Of a stretch of DNA of 64,000 nucleotides, positions 36,457 to 45,825 are shown piece after piece. The stretch lies in NCBI GenBank assembly GCA_016707895.1, contig JADJGV010000012.1, forward strand, positions 122,001 to 186,000, given 5' to 3'. This stretch comes from Myxococcales bacterium. GTDB lineage: Bacteria > Myxococcota_A > Polyangia > Haliangiales > Haliangiaceae. The notes under the pieces are model-generated. The model saw only the letters and a list, made by a program, of their open reading frames with translations, was not told the origin of the DNA and made no database searches. The position numbers and the translations under genes are program-made. Every line of letters starts with the position of its first letter. Position 1 is the first letter of the stretch.

Positions 36457-37587
36457 GTGGCGCGCTCGATCGACACGTTGCTGGCGCACGGCGGGGCGCC
36501 GATCGATCCGGCGTACGGCGAGGTGGTGCCGCCGATCCACGTGTCGACGACGTACGCGCGCGACGCCGCCTACCGCCTGCCGTCGCGCGCGGGCTACACG
36601 CGGGACGACAACCCGACGACGCTGCCGGCGGAGGCGCTCTTGGCCGCGCTCGAGGGCGGCGCCGAGGCGATGATGTTCGGGTCGGGCATGGCGGCCGCCA
36701 CCGCGGTGTTCCTGACGCTCGGGCCCGGCGACCACGTGATCGCGCCGCGGATGATGTACTGGGGGCTGCGCGGCTGGCTGGTCGAGCACTGCCGGCGGTT
36801 CGGGCTGCCGCTCGACCTGGTCGACACCCACGACACCGACGCGGTGCGCGCGGCGCTGCGACCGGGTGTCACTCGGCTGGTGTGGCTGGAGGTGCCGGCC
36901 AACCCGACGTGGGACGTGGCCGACGTCGCGGCGGTGGCCGAGCTGGCCCACGCCGCCGGCGCCCGGGTCGGGATCGACGCGACCGCGGCGACGCCGGTGC
37001 ACCTGCGCGCGCTCGCGCTGGGCGCCGATCTGGTGATGCACTCGGCGACCAAGTACTTGAACGGCCACTCCGACGCGCTGGCCGGCGCGCTGGTGACCGC
37101 GGCGTGCGACGAGCCGTGGCAGCGGCTGCGCGCCCAGCGCCACGACGGCGGCGCGGTGCTCGGCCCGTTCGAGGCGTGGCTGGTGCACCGCGGGATGCGC
37201 ACGCTGGCGGTGCGGGTGCGGCGGCAGAGCGCCAGCGCGCTGGCGATCGCGGCCGCGCTCGAGGGCCACCCCGGCCTCGAGGCGGTGCTCTACCCCGGCC
37301 TGCCCGCGCACCCGCAGCACGCCGTGGCGGCCCGCCAGTTCACCGGCGGCTTCGGCGGCATGCTGTCGGTGCGGGTCCGCGGCGGGGCCGAGGCTGCGCT
37401 CGCGGTGGCCGGTCGGCTGCGCTGCTTCGCGCGCGCCACGTCGCTGGGCGGCGTCGAGTCGCTGGTCGAGCACCGCGCGACGGTCGAGCCGCCCGACTCG
37501 CCGGTGCCGCGCGACCTGCTGCGCCTGTCGATCGGCCTGGAAGATCCCGACGAGCTGATCGACGATCTGCGCGCGGCGCTGGCGTGA
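36457..37587 (+). CDS. Cys/Met-metabolism PLP-dependent enzyme (cystathionine gamma-synthase/lyase family)
   Basis: 376 aa, fold-type I PLP enzyme of trans-sulfuration. Recognised from VVPPIHVSTTYARD, GYTRDDNPTTLPAEALLAALEGG, FGSGMAAATAVFL and the PLP lysine in HSATKYLNGHSDALAG (here GHSD rather than the common GHSDV). The C-terminal SLGGVESLVEHRATVEP and RLSIGLEDPDELIDDL are family signatures. Synthase, beta-lyase and gamma-lyase members cannot be told apart by eye. GTG start 1 base after the upstream stop; 4-bp overlap with the hydrolase gene. Confidence 0.92.
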   Translation: MARSIDTLLAHGGAPIDPAYGEVVPPIHVSTTYARDAAYRLPSRAGYTRDDNPTTLPAEALLAALEGGAEAMMFGSGMAAATAVFLTLGPGDHVIAPRMMYWGLRGWLVEHCRRFGLPLDLVDTHDTDAVRAALRPGVTRLVWLEVPANPTWDVADVAAVAELAHAAGARVGIDATAATPVHLRALALGADLVMHSATKYLNGHSDALAGALVTAACDEPWQRLRAQRHDGGAVLGPFEAWLVHRGMRTLAVRVRRQSASALAIAAALEGHPGLEAVLYPGLPAHPQHAVAARQFTGGFGGMLSVRVRGGAEAALAVAGRLRCFARATSLGGVESLVEHRATVEPPDSPVPRDLLRLSIGLEDPDELIDDLRAALA

Positions 37588-38387
37588 CCGCGGCGGCGCT
37601 GCCGACGATCGCGATCGGCGAGGCGCGCCTCGAGTACGTGCGCCACGCCGGCGATCCGGCGCGGCCGCCGGTGGTGATGCTGCACGAGGGCCTGGGCGCG
37701 GCGCGCCACTGGCGCGACCTGCCGGCGACCCTGGCCGCGGCGACCGGCGCGACGGTGATCGCCTACTCGCGGGCCGGCTACGGCGCCTCGACGCCGCTGC
37801 CCGACGGCGACGATCCCCGCGGCCCGCGCCGCGGCCTGCGCCGGCCCGACTTCATGCACCGCGAGGCCGACGACGTGCTGCCGCCGCTCCTGGCCGCGCT
37901 CGGCGTCGTCCGGCCGGTGCTCGTCGGCCACTCGGACGGCGGGTCGATCGCGCTGCTCCACGCGCGGCGCCACCCGGTGGCCGCGGTGATCGCGATCGCC
38001 CCCCACGTGTTCGTCGAGCCGTGCTCGATCGCCGCGATCACCGCCGCCCGCGAGGCCTACCTGCACGGCGACCTGCGCCCACGGTTGGCCCGCCACCACG
38101 CCGACGTCGACGGCGCGTTCTGGGGCTGGAACGACGTCTGGCTGTCGGCCGAGTTCCGCCCCTGGGACATCGTCGCCGACCTCGCCACCGTCGAGGCGCC
38201 GGTGCTGGCGATCCAGGGCGACGCCGATCCGTACGGCACGATGGCCCAGGTCGAGGCCATCGCGCGCGCGTGCCCCCGCACCACGCTGCGGCCCGTCGCC
38301 GGCGCCGGCCACGCGCCGCACCGCGACCGGCCGGACCAGGTGCTGCCAGCGATCGCCGATGCCGTACGCCGCGCCGCACTCGGTTAG
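37584..38387 (+). CDS. Alpha/beta hydrolase
   Basis: 267 aa. Strand-loop VVMLHEGLGAARHWRDLP (oxyanion HEGLG), nucleophile elbow GHSDGGS, acid in IQGDADPYG, and catalytic His in GAGHAPHRD. There is no signal peptide, so it is a cytoplasmic esterase- or hydrolase-type enzyme. The GTG start overlaps the PLP enzyme gene by 4 bp, which suggests shared regulation, perhaps in sulfur amino-acid metabolism, but substrate cannot be inferred. The C-terminal helix ends RRAALG. Confidence 0.9.
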   Translation: MTAAALPTIAIGEARLEYVRHAGDPARPPVVMLHEGLGAARHWRDLPATLAAATGATVIAYSRAGYGASTPLPDGDDPRGPRRGLRRPDFMHREADDVLPPLLAALGVVRPVLVGHSDGGSIALLHARRHPVAAVIAIAPHVFVEPCSIAAITAAREAYLHGDLRPRLARHHADVDGAFWGWNDVWLSAEFRPWDIVADLATVEAPVLAIQGDADPYGTMAQVEAIARACPRTTLRPVAGAGHAPHRDRPDQVLPAIADAVRRAALG

Positions 38388-38454
38388 CAGCGGACATCAG
38401 CCGAAGCGCCGGGTGGTCTGGCCACCTGCCCCACCGCCGTGGTCCCGTCCGCCC

Positions 38455-39327
38455 ATGCGCACGCCTGCCCTCGCCGCCCTGCTCGTCGCGTTCGCTGCCT
38501 GCGGCGGCGACGACACCACCAACCAGCCCGCGATCGACGCGGACAACGCGGTCCACGCCTTCGTGCCGACGCCGACCGGCACCTGCCCAGCGATCACCAA
38601 CGGCACGGTGAGCTTCGCCCCCACCGGCATCGCGCCGCGCGCGGTCACGCTGTACGTGAAGGACGGCGCCGGCCCCGGGCCCCTGGTGTTCTACTGGCAC
38701 GCCACCGGCTCGAGCCCGAGCGAGGTCACGACCGGCCTCGGCGCGACGCTGACCGCGCTGGTCGACGCCGGCGCGGTGGTCGCGGTCCCGGCCTCGGATC
38801 CCAACGCCGGCCAGTTCCCCTGGTACATCGTCAACCAGACCACCCGCCAGGACGACTTCCTGATCGCCGACGAGGTGGTGGGCTGCCTCGCCGCCGCCGG
38901 CCGCATCGACACCGACCGCGTGCACTCGATGGGCATGAGCGCCGGCGCGCTGCAGACCACCGGCATGACGTTCCTGCGCTCGAGCTACATCGCCTCGGTC
39001 GCGACCTACTCGGGCGGCGTCCCGTCGATCTTCACCCCGCCGCCGCTCGACCCGGCCAACAAGTCGGCCGCGCTGATCTTCTTCGGCGGCGCGTCGGACA
39101 ACGTCTTCAACGTCGACTTCCAGGACGCGGCGATGCGCTTCTACACGATGCTCACCGCCGACGGCCACTACGCCGCGCTGTGCAACCACAACATGGGCCA
39201 CTCGATCCCGCGCGACGCCGCGCCGTCGGTCGCCCAGTTCTTCGCCGACAACCCCTACGGCGCCTGGCCGTCGCCCTACGCCGCCGCCGGCCTGCCCGCG
39301 AGCTTCCCCAGCTACTGCGCGCGCTAG
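38455..39327 (+). CDS. Esterase/PHB-depolymerase-like lipoprotein
   Basis: 290 aa. The signal ends at AAFAACGG (lipobox), so it is predicted to be lipid-anchored. The alpha/beta-hydrolase fold resembles LpqC-like poly(3-hydroxybutyrate) depolymerases: LVFYWHATGSS, DEVVGCLAAAGRIDTDRVHSMGMSAGA (GMSAG nucleophile elbow), later ALIFFGGASDNVF, and a C-terminal His in NHNMGHSIP. Secreted hydrolysis of esters or polyesters is plausible. Its stop TAG shares bases with the convergent prfB stop (CTAG). Confidence 0.83.
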   Translation: MRTPALAALLVAFAACGGDDTTNQPAIDADNAVHAFVPTPTGTCPAITNGTVSFAPTGIAPRAVTLYVKDGAGPGPLVFYWHATGSSPSEVTTGLGATLTALVDAGAVVAVPASDPNAGQFPWYIVNQTTRQDDFLIADEVVGCLAAAGRIDTDRVHSMGMSAGALQTTGMTFLRSSYIASVATYSGGVPSIFTPPPLDPANKSAALIFFGGASDNVFNVDFQDAAMRFYTMLTADGHYAALCNHNMGHSIPRDAAPSVAQFFADNPYGAWPSPYAAAGLPASFPSYCAR

Positions 39328-40449
39328 GCGGTCGCGCCGGCGCGCTGCAGCAGGAACGTGCGGATCAGGTCGTCGAGGTCGCCGTCGAGCACGGCCGAGA
39401 CCTGGCTGGTCTTGACCTCGGTGCGGTGGTCGTTGACCTGCTGGTACGGGAACAGCACGTAGCTGCGGATCTGGCTGCCCCACTCGATCTTGAGCTTGGC
39501 CTTGGCCTCCTCGGCGGCCTTGGCCTCGCGCTTGGACACCTCGAGCTCGTACAGCCGGGCGCTCAGCATCTTCATCGCCTTGGCCTTGTTCGAGTGCTGG
39601 CTGCGCTCGTTCTGGCACTGGACGACGATGCCGGTCGGCATGTGCGTGATGCGCACCGCCGAGTCGGTCTTGTTGACGTGCTGGCCGCCGGCGCCGCCGG
39701 CGCGGTAGGTGTCGATCTTCAGGTCCTCGGTGTTGATGTCGACGACGATGTCGTCGTCGATGTCCGGGGTGATCGTCATCGACGCGAACGAGGTCTGGCG
39801 CCGACCCTGCTGATCGAACGGCGACACCCGCACCAGCCGGTGGACGCCGTTCTCGGCCTTGAGCAGGCCGAACGCGTTCTCGCCGCTGATGATCATCGTC
39901 GCGCCCTTGATGCCGGCCTCCTCGGCCGGCTGCTCGTCGACGACCTCGACCTTCCAGCCCTTGCGCTCGGCGTAGCGCATGATCATGCGCATCAGCATCT
40001 GCGCCCAGTCCGAGGCGTCGACGCCACCGGCGCCGGCCTGGATCTGGACGATCGCGCCCTGGCCGTCGAACTCGCCCGACAGCATCCGGCGGAACTCGAG
40101 ATCGTCGAGGGCCTTGCCGACCGCCTTGGCGGCGGCGACCGCCTCCTTGCCGGTGGCCTCGTCGGAGGCCTCGTCGGCCAGCTCGAGCAGCACCTCGGCG
40201 TCCGACAGCGCGCGGATCTGGCTGTCGTACGCCGCGATCAGGCTCTTGAGCGACTTGGTCTGCTTGGTGATCGCCTGGGCCCGCTCGCGGTCGTTCCAGA
40301 ACGACGGATCGGCGGTCAGCGACTCCAGCTCCTCGACCTTCAGGCGCTTGGGATCGAGGTCAAAGTAACCTCCGGAGCGACTCGGCCTTACCCGAGAGCT
40401 CCTTCAGGAGGGCGCGCGTCTCGCGCACGTCGACGGTGGTCAGCGGCAT
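39324..40449 (-). CDS. prfB: Peptide chain release factor 2 (programmed +1 frameshift)
   Basis: RF2 ends translation at UGA and UAA. Translation starts at ATG 40449 (MPLTTVDVRETR), reads 29 codons to CTT, meets an in-frame TGA (40362-40360) and must shift +1 into the main frame (GAC from 40361), giving 374 aa. The main frame has the SPF tripeptide (RVSPFD, the RF2 signature for UGA) and GGAGGQHVNKTDSAVR with the GGQ hydrolysis motif. The break is regulation, not damage, because the complete frameshift signal is present (listed separately). It is convergent with the esterase gene and followed closely by purF upstream. Confidence 0.97.
40360..40374 (-). promoter_or_regulatory. RF2 programmed +1 frameshift site
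   Basis: On the minus strand CGGAGG, 3 nt, then CTTTGAC: an internal Shine-Dalgarno three bases before the slippery CTT and the TGA stop, the same geometry as in E. coli prfB (AGGGGG, 3 nt, CTTTGAC). When RF2 is scarce the ribosome pauses at TGA and slips, making more RF2, so the gene autoregulates. Confidence 0.96.
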
Positions 40450-40458
40450 GGGGCCACC

Positions 40459-41856
40459 CTATACCGTGCCGCGGCGCAGCGGCACAAGCTCGGCGCGCCG
40501 GCCCAGCGGCACCGGGTACTCACCGGTGAAGCACGCCGAGCAGTAGCCGCCGGCGTTGACCGGCCCCGGCTCGCGCACCGCGACCGCGCCCATCAGGCCG
40601 TCGTGGGACAGGTAGCCCAGCGAGTCGCAGGTGACGTAGCGGGCGATCTCTTCGATCGAGTGCGACGCCGCCACCAGCTCGCTGCGGGTGGGCGTGTCGA
40701 TGCCGTAGAAGCACGGGTGGGTGGTCGGCGGCGCGCTGATCCGGAGGTGGACCTCCTTGGCCCCGGCGGCGCGCAGCATCTTCACGATCTTGCGCGAGGT
40801 GGTGCCGCGGACCAGCGAGTCGTCGACGACGACCACCCGCTTGCCGTCGACCACCGAGCGCACCGGCGACAGCTTGAGGCGCACGCCGAAGTGGCGGATC
40901 GAGTCCTGGGGCTCGATGAAGGTCCGGCCCACGTAGTGCGAGCGGATGAGGCCCATCTCGAACGGGATGCCGGCCTGCTTGGCGTAGCCGATCGCCGCGG
41001 GGACGCCGGAGTCGGGCACCGGGATCACCACGTCGGCCTCGGCCGGCTGCTCGATCGCCAAGCGGGTGCCCATGCGCTCGCGGGCCCGGTACACCGACTT
41101 GCCGTTCATCAGGCTGTCGGGGCGGGCGAAGTAGACGTGCTCGAAGACGCAGAACCGGCTGTCGACCGGCTCGGGCTGGACCCGGTGGCTGGTCAGCCCG
41201 CGCTCGTCGATCACCACCAGCTCGCCCGGCTCGACGTCGCGGATGTACTCGGCCTCGATCAGGTCGAAGGAGCTGGTCTCCGACGACAGGACGAAGCTGT
41301 CCTTGAAGCGGCCGATCACCAGCGGCCGGAAGCCGTGGGGATCGCGCACGCCGATCAGCTTGTCGTCGGCGAGCAGCACCAGCGAGTAGGCGCCGGTGAC
41401 CTGGCGCAGCGCGGCGATCAGCCGGGCCACCGGGTCGAACTCCGGCACCTTGGCCATCAGGTGGACGATGCACTCGGTGTCGCTGGTGGTCTGGAAGATC
41501 GACCCCGAGGCCTCGAGCCGGGTGCGCAGCTCCTCGGCGTTCACCAGGTTGCCGTTGTGGGCGATGGCGACCGAGCCGCCGGAGTAGTCGAACAGGAACG
41601 GCTGGGCGTTGCGGACCTCGGAGCTGCCCGCCGTCGAGTAGCGGGTGTGGCCGATCGCGGCCCGGCCCGGCAGCCGCACCAGCGACTTCTCGTCGAACAC
41701 GTCGGTCACCAGGCCCATGCCGACGTGGCGGCGGAGCGCCTTGTCCCCGGCGACGATCCCGGCCGACTCCTGGCCGCGGTGCTGGAGGGCGTGGAGGCCG
41801 AGGTACGCCAGGTTGGCCGCCTCGTCATGACCGTGGATGCCGAAGACGCCGCACAT
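40459..41856 (-). CDS. purF: Amidophosphoribosyltransferase PurF
   Basis: 465 aa. First committed step of purine synthesis: glutamine + PRPP to phosphoribosylamine. It starts MCGVFGIHGH, so Cys2 becomes the N-terminal nucleophile after Met removal and there is no propeptide. The glutaminase domain has GHTRYSTAG and AHNGNLVN, and the PRTase domain has VVVVDDSLVRGTTS. Cysteines in SRFCVFEHVYF, HPCFYGID and YCSACFTGEYP fit the Fe-S-cluster-bearing Bacillus-type enzyme. It lies 10 bases upstream of prfB on the same strand. Confidence 0.96.
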   Translation of the reverse strand: MCGVFGIHGHDEAANLAYLGLHALQHRGQESAGIVAGDKALRRHVGMGLVTDVFDEKSLVRLPGRAAIGHTRYSTAGSSEVRNAQPFLFDYSGGSVAIAHNGNLVNAEELRTRLEASGSIFQTTSDTECIVHLMAKVPEFDPVARLIAALRQVTGAYSLVLLADDKLIGVRDPHGFRPLVIGRFKDSFVLSSETSSFDLIEAEYIRDVEPGELVVIDERGLTSHRVQPEPVDSRFCVFEHVYFARPDSLMNGKSVYRARERMGTRLAIEQPAEADVVIPVPDSGVPAAIGYAKQAGIPFEMGLIRSHYVGRTFIEPQDSIRHFGVRLKLSPVRSVVDGKRVVVVDDSLVRGTTSRKIVKMLRAAGAKEVHLRISAPPTTHPCFYGIDTPTRSELVAASHSIEEIARYVTCDSLGYLSHDGLMGAVAVREPGPVNAGGYCSACFTGEYPVPLGRRAELVPLRRGTV

Positions 41857-41961
41857 GGGCCCTCCGGTACCACGGCCCGCCGGCCCTGTCACCGGGCGAT
41901 CCGCACACGGAGCGGCCGAAACCTTGTGCAAACCCAGCGAGTGCCTGACAATAACGGCCTG

Positions 41962-42936
<975 letters not shown>

Positions 42937-42961
42937 CGCCGGTGCTCGACTCGGGGGCGCT

Positions 42962-43068
42962 GGCTGCGGGGCCCATGGGCGGCGTTGCCGGGTCCCCCCC
43001 ACGTCCTCACGTACCGACGTACGCTCCGGCGTGGGCCCCCCCCGTCGCCTTGCCCATGGGCCTCCTCG
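42962..43068 (+). repeat. Family B element, copy B2 (conserved core with covarying arms)
   Basis: GGCTGCGG, arm GGCCCATGGGC (42970-42980), 71-nt core (42981-43051), complementary arm GCCCATGGGCC (43052-43062), then TCCTCGC. Core and outer flanks match copy B1 (minus strand, 20820-20928), with one core mismatch, while the arm sequence is wholly different. The arm spacing of 71 nt is identical in both copies. It lies 3' of the FHA gene in the sense direction. Confidence 0.85.
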
Positions 43069-43102
43069 CCGACGCGCGACGCGACGCGTGAGCCTCCAGG
43101 AG

Positions 43103-43160
43103 ATCCCGGATCCCGATCCGGATCCCGATCCGGATCCCGATCCCGATCCCGATCCCGTTC
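43103..43160 (-). repeat. Non-coding hexamer array (GGGATC/CGGATC)
   Basis: About nine near-perfect hexamers, GATCCC or GATCCG on the plus strand. On the minus strand the GGGATC unit is a cyclic form of the GGATCG unit at 36387-36446. It lies just 3' of a small minus-strand gene and downstream of copy B2. No coding function is visible. Confidence 0.8.
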
Positions 43161-43166
43161 CCGCGA

Positions 43167-43379
43167 TCAGTTCTGAGCGATCTCGATGACGTGCAGGGCG
43201 TGCCAGCGGCGGACGGCCTCGGCCTTGGCCGGCTCGATCAGCTCGGCGACCGCGGCGATCTCGTCGGGGTCGCCGGTGGGCGCGAACACCTCGGGCGGGC
43301 ACAGCACGAAGGCGAGCACGTCGAGGGCGCGGGCGGGATCGGGGGTGAACCCGCTAGCGAAGACGGTCTCGGCGGCCAT
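43167..43379 (-). CDS. Small hypothetical acidic protein
   Basis: 70 aa, not recognised. Nearly all third codon positions are G or C, as in the neighbours, and GAGGGTGG lies upstream of the ATG at 43379, so it is likely real. It has no signal or membrane segment and a mixed hydrophobic/acidic helical pattern (ALDVLAFVLCPPEVF, EIAAVAELIEPAKAEAVRRWHAL). A hexamer array follows its stop directly. Confidence 0.62.
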   Translation of the reverse strand: MAAETVFASGFTPDPARALDVLAFVLCPPEVFAPTGDPDEIAAVAELIEPAKAEAVRRWHALHVIEIAQN

Positions 43380-43434
43380 GGGCCACCCTCACACCGTCGA
43401 GGAGACCGGGCAAGTTTTCGCCCGGCGGCGGGAT

Positions 43435-44355
43435 CTACCCGATGGACGAGACCTCGACGCTCTCGACGGCCATCTCGACCTTCACCGACCGCACGTCCTC
43501 GTTGGCCGCGTCGAGCTTGTCCTGGGTCGCGCTGAAGATCCGGCAGCCGTGGAACTTGATCTCGCCCTTGTCCTGCTTCGCCGAGTCGAAGTACGTGATC
43601 CAGGCGTTGGTCGGCTCGGGGCGGATGCCTTTGCGCAGATCGCCGGCGACCTTGATGAAGTACGCGGCGTCGGGCTCGGGCACGTAGAACGTGATGTTGG
43701 GGAACTCGAGCTTGCCCGGGATCTTCAGCGGCTCGAGGCGCCCGGCGTGGTGATAGTCGATGGTCTTGGCCTTGACGCTGAAGCCGTCGACCTTGGTCAC
43801 GCGGTACTCACCCGGCGCGCCCTCGAAGTGGAACTTGAAGTTGCAGCACTTCACGTGCTGCGCGCGCTGCATACCGGGATCCTCGGGCGAGATGACCGCG
43901 CCGTCCTTGGGCGCCTCGTAGACCAAGATCTCCGGCTGGATCGTCACGGTGACGTTGGCCGGGTTCTTGTCGCTGGCGTCGAACTTCGGGAAGGCGATCT
44001 CCTCGATGATCGCGTCGGAGAACGTGCGGCGGGCCTTCTCCTTGTACTCGTGATCCGCCGCGACCAGCGCGCCGTTGCGGCGCTGACAGGTGCCCTTGAT
44101 GAAGGTCTCCATCCACGACCACATGTCCTGGCTCGCCGCCATCGGCGCGACGACCTTGATCGCCTCGTACTTGAGCTTGCCGTTCTGCTTGAGGTAGTTG
44201 CCCTCGGACGGCTTGCGGTTGTTCTGGTACGTGATGATCTCGGTCGAGATCTTGCCGCCCTCGATCGACCGCACGGTCGTGACCTTGCCGCCGTCCAGCT
44301 CGAGCAAGAACTGGGCGGAGGAGTAGAGGGGCGTAGAGACGGTCGGGCTCGGCAT
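43435..44355 (-). CDS. Phage tail-tube (gp19)-like protein with duplicated tube domain
   Basis: 306 aa. The N-terminal half (AQFLLELDGGKVTTVRSIEGGKISTEII, then a KTGTCQRRNGA-type region) resembles conserved phage tail / contractile-injection tube proteins. The C-terminal half (VKCCNFKFHFEGAPGEYRVTKVDGFSVKAK) repeats the same opening pattern, so two tube-like domains appear fused. Tube proteins are normally about 150 aa with one domain. No sheath, baseplate, spike or other phage gene is adjacent. Function here is open: a solitary secreted or injected tube relative. GAGGT precedes the ATG. Confidence 0.68.
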   Translation of the reverse strand: MPSPTVSTPLYSSAQFLLELDGGKVTTVRSIEGGKISTEIITYQNNRKPSEGNYLKQNGKLKYEAIKVVAPMAASQDMWSWMETFIKGTCQRRNGALVAADHEYKEKARRTFSDAIIEEIAFPKFDASDKNPANVTVTIQPEILVYEAPKDGAVISPEDPGMQRAQHVKCCNFKFHFEGAPGEYRVTKVDGFSVKAKTIDYHHAGRLEPLKIPGKLEFPNITFYVPEPDAAYFIKVAGDLRKGIRPEPTNAWITYFDSAKQDKGEIKFHGCRIFSATQDKLDAANEDVRSVKVEMAVESVEVSSIG

Positions 44356-44416
44356 GGATGGACCTCGGGCGATTGTACACGACGGGCGAGAGGCCCCGGC
44401 GGGAACGACTGGTCGC

Positions 44417-45064
44417 ATGCATGGTACGTTCAGCGACGTGGAAACCTTCCCCGCGCCGGCGGGCGTCGCGGCCCCGGCCGGGGCGGCAAGGCCGCGTCGT
44501 CAAAGGCGAAAGCGTCCGCGCCGCGGCTTCGCCAAGGGGGCGGCGGTCGGCGCGCTGGTGGTCATTCCGCTGATTTCGCTCGCGATCTTCGGCGTCGGCC
44601 GGCTGGGCCTCGGCGGCGAGCGGCCGGCGATGATCCCGGCGCTGCGGCTGGTGTTCGTGTTCGCCGCCCTGCCCGGCCTGCTCACCGCTGGCGGGATCGG
44701 CCGGCTGGCCGCCCAGGCCAGCCTCGACGGCGGGCGGCCCCGCGCCATCTGGGTCGCCGGCCGCGCCGCCGCGATCGCCGGCGTCGGCCTCGCGGTCGTC
44801 GGCGCCATCCCCAACGGCGTCATCCCCGACGCCCACGCCGGCTGGGCGATCCTCGGCCTGGCCGGGCTGCTCGCCGGCGCGCTCGGTGGCGTGGCGATCG
44901 GGCTGGCGTGCGGCGGCGCGATGCCGACGCTCGCGGAGCTCGGCGTGTGGCCGCAGGACAACGCGGTCGGCCGCGCCGCGCAGCGGGTGGTCGATCGCGC
45001 CATGGGGCGACGGCGCGCGACCACGGTGGCGCCGCCCACACCGCCGGCCGATCCGCCGCCATGA
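44417..45064 (+). CDS. Hypothetical multi-pass membrane protein
   Basis: 215 aa. A basic N-terminus (RPRRQRRKRPRRGF) precedes about four hydrophobic helices (AVGALVVIPLISLAIFGVG, LVFVFAALPGLLTAGGIG, AAAIAGVGLAVVGAIPNG, GWAILGLAGLLAGALGGVAI), with a Pro-rich C-terminus. No family is recognised. It shares ATGA with the next gene (4-bp overlap), so the two membrane proteins are probably made together. A later in-frame GTG (44438) is possible as start. Confidence 0.75.
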   Translation: MHGTFSDVETFPAPAGVAAPAGAARPRRQRRKRPRRGFAKGAAVGALVVIPLISLAIFGVGRLGLGGERPAMIPALRLVFVFAALPGLLTAGGIGRLAAQASLDGGRPRAIWVAGRAAAIAGVGLAVVGAIPNGVIPDAHAGWAILGLAGLLAGALGGVAIGLACGGAMPTLAELGVWPQDNAVGRAAQRVVDRAMGRRRATTVAPPTPPADPPP

Positions 45065-45825
45065 GCGGGCGGCCGCGCCCCGAGTCGCTGCGCGCGCTGG
45101 CGCTGGCGCTGATGGCCAGCATGGTGCTGTGGCAGGTGCCCTACGGCACCTACGCGCTCTACCCGTTCAAGCTGCTCGGCACCTGGCTGCACGAGGGCAG
45201 CCACGCGCTGGCGATGCTCGCCACCGGCGCCGGCTTCTCGGGCATGGAGGTGTTCGCCGACGGCAGCGGCCTGGCCCACGCCGCGTCGCTGGCCGGCCCG
45301 ATCGCCGGCGCGATCATCGCGTCGGCCGGCTACATGGGCGCGCCGATCGGCGGCGTGATCCTGGTGATCGCCGCCCGCGACGAGCGCGGCGCGCGACGGA
45401 CGCTGGCGGCGCTGGGCGCGGTGCTGATCGCGACCGCGCTGGCGTCGATCTCCAACCACTTCGGCCAGGTCGCGATCGGCGCGACCGGCGGCGCGCTGGT
45501 GGCGATCGCGGCGCTGCCCCGGCCGCGGTGGCACGCCAGCCTGGTCCACCTGCTCGCGGCGCAGGCTTGCGTCGGGGCGCTGGTCGACATCCGCGTGCTG
45601 TTCCGGCCCAACCTGGTCGTCGATGGCCAGGTGGTCAGCGACTCCGACGCCCACGCGATGGCCAAGGCGACGCTCGGCACCGACGCGGCGTGGGCGGTGT
45701 GGCTGTGGGCCGCGCTGTGGCTGGCGTGGTCGCTCTTGCTGCTGTTCGTGGTGTTCCGGCGGCTGCGACGCGCCGCGATCAGCGCGCCACCGCCAGCCGC
45801 ACCCGCACGTCCACCCGCGCCTTGA
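45061..45825 (+). CDS. M50B-like membrane metallopeptidase homologue
   Basis: 254 aa, about six hydrophobic helices. HEGSHAL lies in LLGTWLHEGSHALAMLATG, an HEXXH inside a membrane segment, as in the peptidase M50B-like (site-2-protease-related) family. The usual distal NPDG/LDG motif is not obvious. The nearest candidate is LVDIRVLFRPN. Intramembrane proteolysis is therefore possible but unproven. The Pro/Ala-rich C-terminus overlaps the convergent OmpA-like gene by 47 bp. Confidence 0.75.
   Translation: MSGRPRPESLRALALALMASMVLWQVPYGTYALYPFKLLGTWLHEGSHALAMLATGAGFSGMEVFADGSGLAHAASLAGPIAGAIIASAGYMGAPIGGVILVIAARDERGARRTLAALGAVLIATALASISNHFGQVAIGATGGALVAIAALPRPRWHASLVHLLAAQACVGALVDIRVLFRPNLVVDGQVVSDSDAHAMAKATLGTDAAWAVWLWAALWLAWSLLLLFVVFRRLRRAAISAPPPAAPARPPAP

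Noticed and set aside
40360..40362. In-frame TGA in prfB as a pseudogene
   Set aside because: The internal Shine-Dalgarno, spacing and CTTTGAC match the known RF2 autoregulatory frameshift, and the downstream frame is intact.
43435..44355. Prophage or contractile injection cluster
   Set aside because: Only the tube-like gene is present; neighbours are ordinary envelope and housekeeping genes.
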